From assembly GCA_938083085.1 (NCBI GenBank), contig CALLKX010000008.1:1-64000 (forward strand): a stretch of 64,000 nt of DNA, in the 5' to 3' direction. Origin of the DNA: an uncultured bacterium. Lineage in GTDB: Bacteria; Planctomycetota; UBA1135; GCA-002686595. The translations under genes and the position numbers were made by a program. The notes under the pieces are model-generated. The model did not search any database and had not been told where the DNA came from. It saw nothing but the letters and a program-made list of their open reading frames with translations. This document shows positions 61,821-64,000 of the stretch, in pieces. Each line of letters starts with the position of its first letter. Within the stretch, counting starts at the first letter, position 1.

Positions 61821-64000
61821 ATGGCAGCCAGTGACTCGCAAGGCGGCACGACCACCGTCCGGGGCCCCAGGGCCTCCCGTTCCACGCGCTGGCGCGCGGC
61901 GGTGCTCGTCCTCGTCCATCTCCTCGCGGCGATTCACATCGCCCACTGGATGTCCACTGGGCGCACGGTGTCGCCGCTGGAGCCGTCCGAGGCCATGGAG
62001 TTCGCCAAGTACTCGGTGGTCAACGCGGGGCTCATCTTCTTCGCGATCACCATCCTCTCGACGCTTGTCCTGGGGCGCTGGTTCTGCGGGTGGGCCTGCC
62101 ACCTGGTCGCCCTCCAGGACCTCTCCCGCGCGTTCCTGATCCGGATCGGGCTGCGCCCGCGCCCGCTGCGGTCCCGGTGGATGGCGCTCATGCCCATCGT
62201 CGCGGCGGGGTACATGTTCCTGTGGCCGGTGATCTACCGCGTCTGGATCGGGGACCCCTTCGAGGTCACGGGGGTCGAGATGACGCGTGAGGGCTTCTGG
62301 GACACCTTCCCCGCGTGGTGGCCAGCCGTGTTCACCTTCGTCTTGTGCGGCTTCGTGGCGGTCTACTTCCTCGGGGCCAAGGGCTTCTGCACCTACGCCT
62401 GTCCCTACGGCGCGGTCTTCGGGCTGGCTGACAGGCTGAGCCCTGGGCGGATCCGTGTGACCGAGGACTGCGTGCAGTGCGGTCACTGCACGGCGACCTG
62501 CACCTCCAACGTCGACATCTCGCGGGAGGTCCACGACTACGGGATGGTGGTGGACCCGGGCTGCATGAAGTGCATGGACTGCGTCTCGGTCTGCCCGGAG
62601 AACGCGCTGCACTTTGGCCTCGGGAAGCCGGCGCTCTTGGCGCGCAAGCGCGAGGACGCTCGTCCCCCCAGGCCCCGGCTCCCGCTGGTGGAGGAGGCCA
62701 CCGCGGCCTTGGCCTTCAGCTTCGGCTACTTCGCGATCCGGGGCTTCTACCAGGAACGCGGGTTCCTCCTCTCGGTGGGCATCGCTGCGGTCTTCGCCTT
62801 CCTCGTCCTGACGGTGGTACGCCTCGTTCGGCGCCGCGACGTCAAGATCCCGGGCGCCGTGCTCAAGGAGGGCGGCAAGCTGCGTCCACTGGCCGTCGTT
62901 CTGGGCGGAGGCACGCTGGTGCTCTCCGCTTCGGCGGTGCCCTTCGGGCTCGTGCCGGAGGTCAACACCTGGAGAGCCAACCGTGCCTGGGCGGAGCTCG
63001 AGGACGCCCGCGCGCGCTGGTTCGAGCCGGGGAGGGCGTCCCTCAGCGAGGCTGAGCTCGCCTCCGCCGACCGCCTACTCGAGAGCGCGGGCACGATCCG
63101 CGCCCGCTCCGGGGTCCGGTCCCTCCAGAACACCATGCGCCTCGCCTGGGGGAGCCTCTTCGTGGGGGACACCCAGAGCTTCGAGCAGCGTCTCTCCGAG
63201 GCCCTGCTCTTCGGGCGCGCCGGGGTCGGCCTGAAGACGCTGGCGGCGGATCAGATGCGAGCGCGGGGTGACCTCCCGCGGGCCGAGGCGGCCTACCGCG
63301 CGGTCCTCGACGAGGTCCCCGAGCACGTCCCGGCGGTGATCCGGCTCGCGGAGCTGCTCGGTCAATCTGAGCGCCTGGAAGACGCGCAGGAGGTGGTCGA
63401 GGCCGGCCTCCTCGTGGCGCCGGATTCGCCGCCGCTGCTCGCCCAGCGGGGGACCTTTCGGCTCATCGCGGGGGACCCCGACGGTGCGGTCGAGGACCTC
63501 CGAGCGGCGATCGATCTGAACCCCGAGTTCATCGAGGCTCGGATTCGTCTGTCAGAGCTCTTCGCCCAGTCACAGCGCCTCGAGGAGGCCCGCGAGGTGA
63601 TCGAGGGGGGGCTGGCGGTCCTTCCAGATGCGCCCCCGCTGGTCGCCCAGCGCGGGGTCCTGCGCCTCTTCGGGGGAGATCCTGACGGCGCCGTCGAGGA
63701 CCTGCGGAGCGCCCTGGCGCTGAACCCGGGGCTCACGTCCGTGAGGGACCGGCTGTGGCGCGTGCTCATGGAGCTTGACCGTGGTCAGGAGAGCGCCCGT
63801 GTGATCCGTGACGGCCTCCTGCTCGACGGGGCCTCTGTGGTCCTGCGGGCTCACCTCGCCCAGGTCCTCTTCATGACCGGGGACCGGGACGGGGCGGCGG
63901 CGGAGGCACGGCGACTCGCGGCCGAGGCCGGGAATAACGCGGCTCTCTTGCAGGTCGCCCGCGAGGTGCTCCGCGCGTCAGGCTTCGCCGCGGAGGCGGA
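61821..64000 (+). CDS. NapH/CcoG-like membrane ferredoxin fused to TPR tail, 3' end outside window
   Basis: ATG at 61821 opens 726 codons still open at the window end, so the protein continues. Residues about 20-210 hold four membrane segments and CxxxC-type pairs (GRWFCGWACH and GAKGFCTYACPYGAVFG), as in NapH/CcoG/RdxA proteins. Two 4Fe-4S clusters follow: CVQCGHCTATC near residue 217 and CMKCMDCVSVC near 248. Two further hydrophobic stretches come next. From about residue 400 the sequence is a run of TPR-like units (AAYRAVLDEVPEHVPAVIRLAELL and AQRGVLRLFGGDPDGAVEDL, in pieces) repeated at roughly 70-residue spacing. NapH-type proteins pass electrons from quinol to periplasmic reductases. 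A TPR extension is not usual for the family. Confidence 0.85.
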   Translation, partial: MAASDSQGGTTTVRGPRASRSTRWRAAVLVLVHLLAAIHIAHWMSTGRTVSPLEPSEAMEFAKYSVVNAGLIFFAITILSTLVLGRWFCGWACHLVALQDLSRAFLIRIGLRPRPLRSRWMALMPIVAAGYMFLWPVIYRVWIGDPFEVTGVEMTREGFWDTFPAWWPAVFTFVLCGFVAVYFLGAKGFCTYACPYGAVFGLADRLSPGRIRVTEDCVQCGHCTATCTSNVDISREVHDYGMVVDPGCMKCMDCVSVCPENALHFGLGKPALLARKREDARPPRPRLPLVEEATAALAFSFGYFAIRGFYQERGFLLSVGIAAVFAFLVLTVVRLVRRRDVKIPGAVLKEGGKLRPLAVVLGGGTLVLSASAVPFGLVPEVNTWRANRAWAELEDARARWFEPGRASLSEAELASADRLLESAGTIRARSGVRSLQNTMRLAWGSLFVGDTQSFEQRLSEALLFGRAGVGLKTLAADQMRARGDLPRAEAAYRAVLDEVPEHVPAVIRLAELLGQSERLEDAQEVVEAGLLVAPDSPPLLAQRGTFRLIAGDPDGAVEDLRAAIDLNPEFIEARIRLSELFAQSQRLEEAREVIEGGLAVLPDAPPLVAQRGVLRLFGGDPDGAVEDLRSALALNPGLTSVRDRLWRVLMELDRGQESARVIRDGLLLDGASVVLRAHLAQVLFMTGDRDGAAAEARRLAAEAGNNAALLQVAREVLRASGFAAEA

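Overview
The window is one contiguous stretch of GC-rich chromosome (I estimate roughly 68-70% GC by eye) from a Gram-negative bacterium. Lipid A and heptose genes (lpxK, an LpxL-like acyltransferase, hldE, kdsA) show an LPS-type outer membrane. A secretin and a GspK-like protein show a type II secretion-like apparatus. The many large secreted proteins with carboxypeptidase-regulatory-like beta domains, FGE-sulfatase-fold and TPR/HEAT proteins, the divergent RNA polymerase omega subunit, and frequent GTG/TTG starts with few Shine-Dalgarno sites suggest a Planctomycetota-like lineage. That placement is an inference from gene style, not a measured phylogeny.

Layout. 1-6.1 kb: tail of a HEAT-repeat protein, a probable selenoprotein of the peroxiredoxin-like/SelL family with an in-frame TGA, a lipoprotein with repeated DxNxDGD motifs, and a Uup-like ABC-F ATPase. 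6.1-20.1 kb: a DUF2071 protein, an MFS exporter coupled to a TrmH-type methyltransferase, an MBL hydrolase coupled to a DUF6687-like protein, two adjacent and apparently paralogous secreted TPR proteins, and a 1004-aa lipoprotein. 20.5-28.5 kb: a small lipoprotein, rpsO-pnp with two strong hairpins after pnp, a small exported protein, and the secretin-GspK pair. 28.5-36.1 kb: hydantoinase-B-like protein, purA, then the overlapping uppS-cdsA-phoH-ybeY set, then a FliA/WhiG-type sigma factor.

36.15-37.15 kb is the largest gene-free stretch. On the minus strand it carries a near-consensus cyclic-di-GMP-I (GEMM-I) riboswitch aptamer with its own sigma70-like promoter. No recognisable protein gene lies downstream on that strand, only several hundred bases rich in perfect hairpins and then the antisense of the sigma factor gene. 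This and the selenoprotein are the two most interesting items.

37.1-53.6 kb: alkaline phosphatase-family enzyme, kdsA, RmlD-like reductase, valS, glycosyltransferase-TPR protein, FGE-fold protein, an HD-GYP response regulator (predicted c-di-GMP phosphodiesterase), RluD-type pseudouridine synthase, and a 1186-aa membrane-anchored multi-domain beta protein. 53.8-64 kb: acyl-CoA carboxylase beta subunit, then a compact plus-strand run: rpoZ, lpxK, acyltransferase, an unrecognised conserved-looking protein, hldE, TauE/SafE permease, slyX, and a NapH/CcoG-like ferredoxin fused to a TPR tail that runs off the window. Short tandem repeats with 12- or 13-nt units recur between genes and at gene 3' ends. 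No CRISPR array, tRNA, rRNA, insertion sequence or prophage was recognised.
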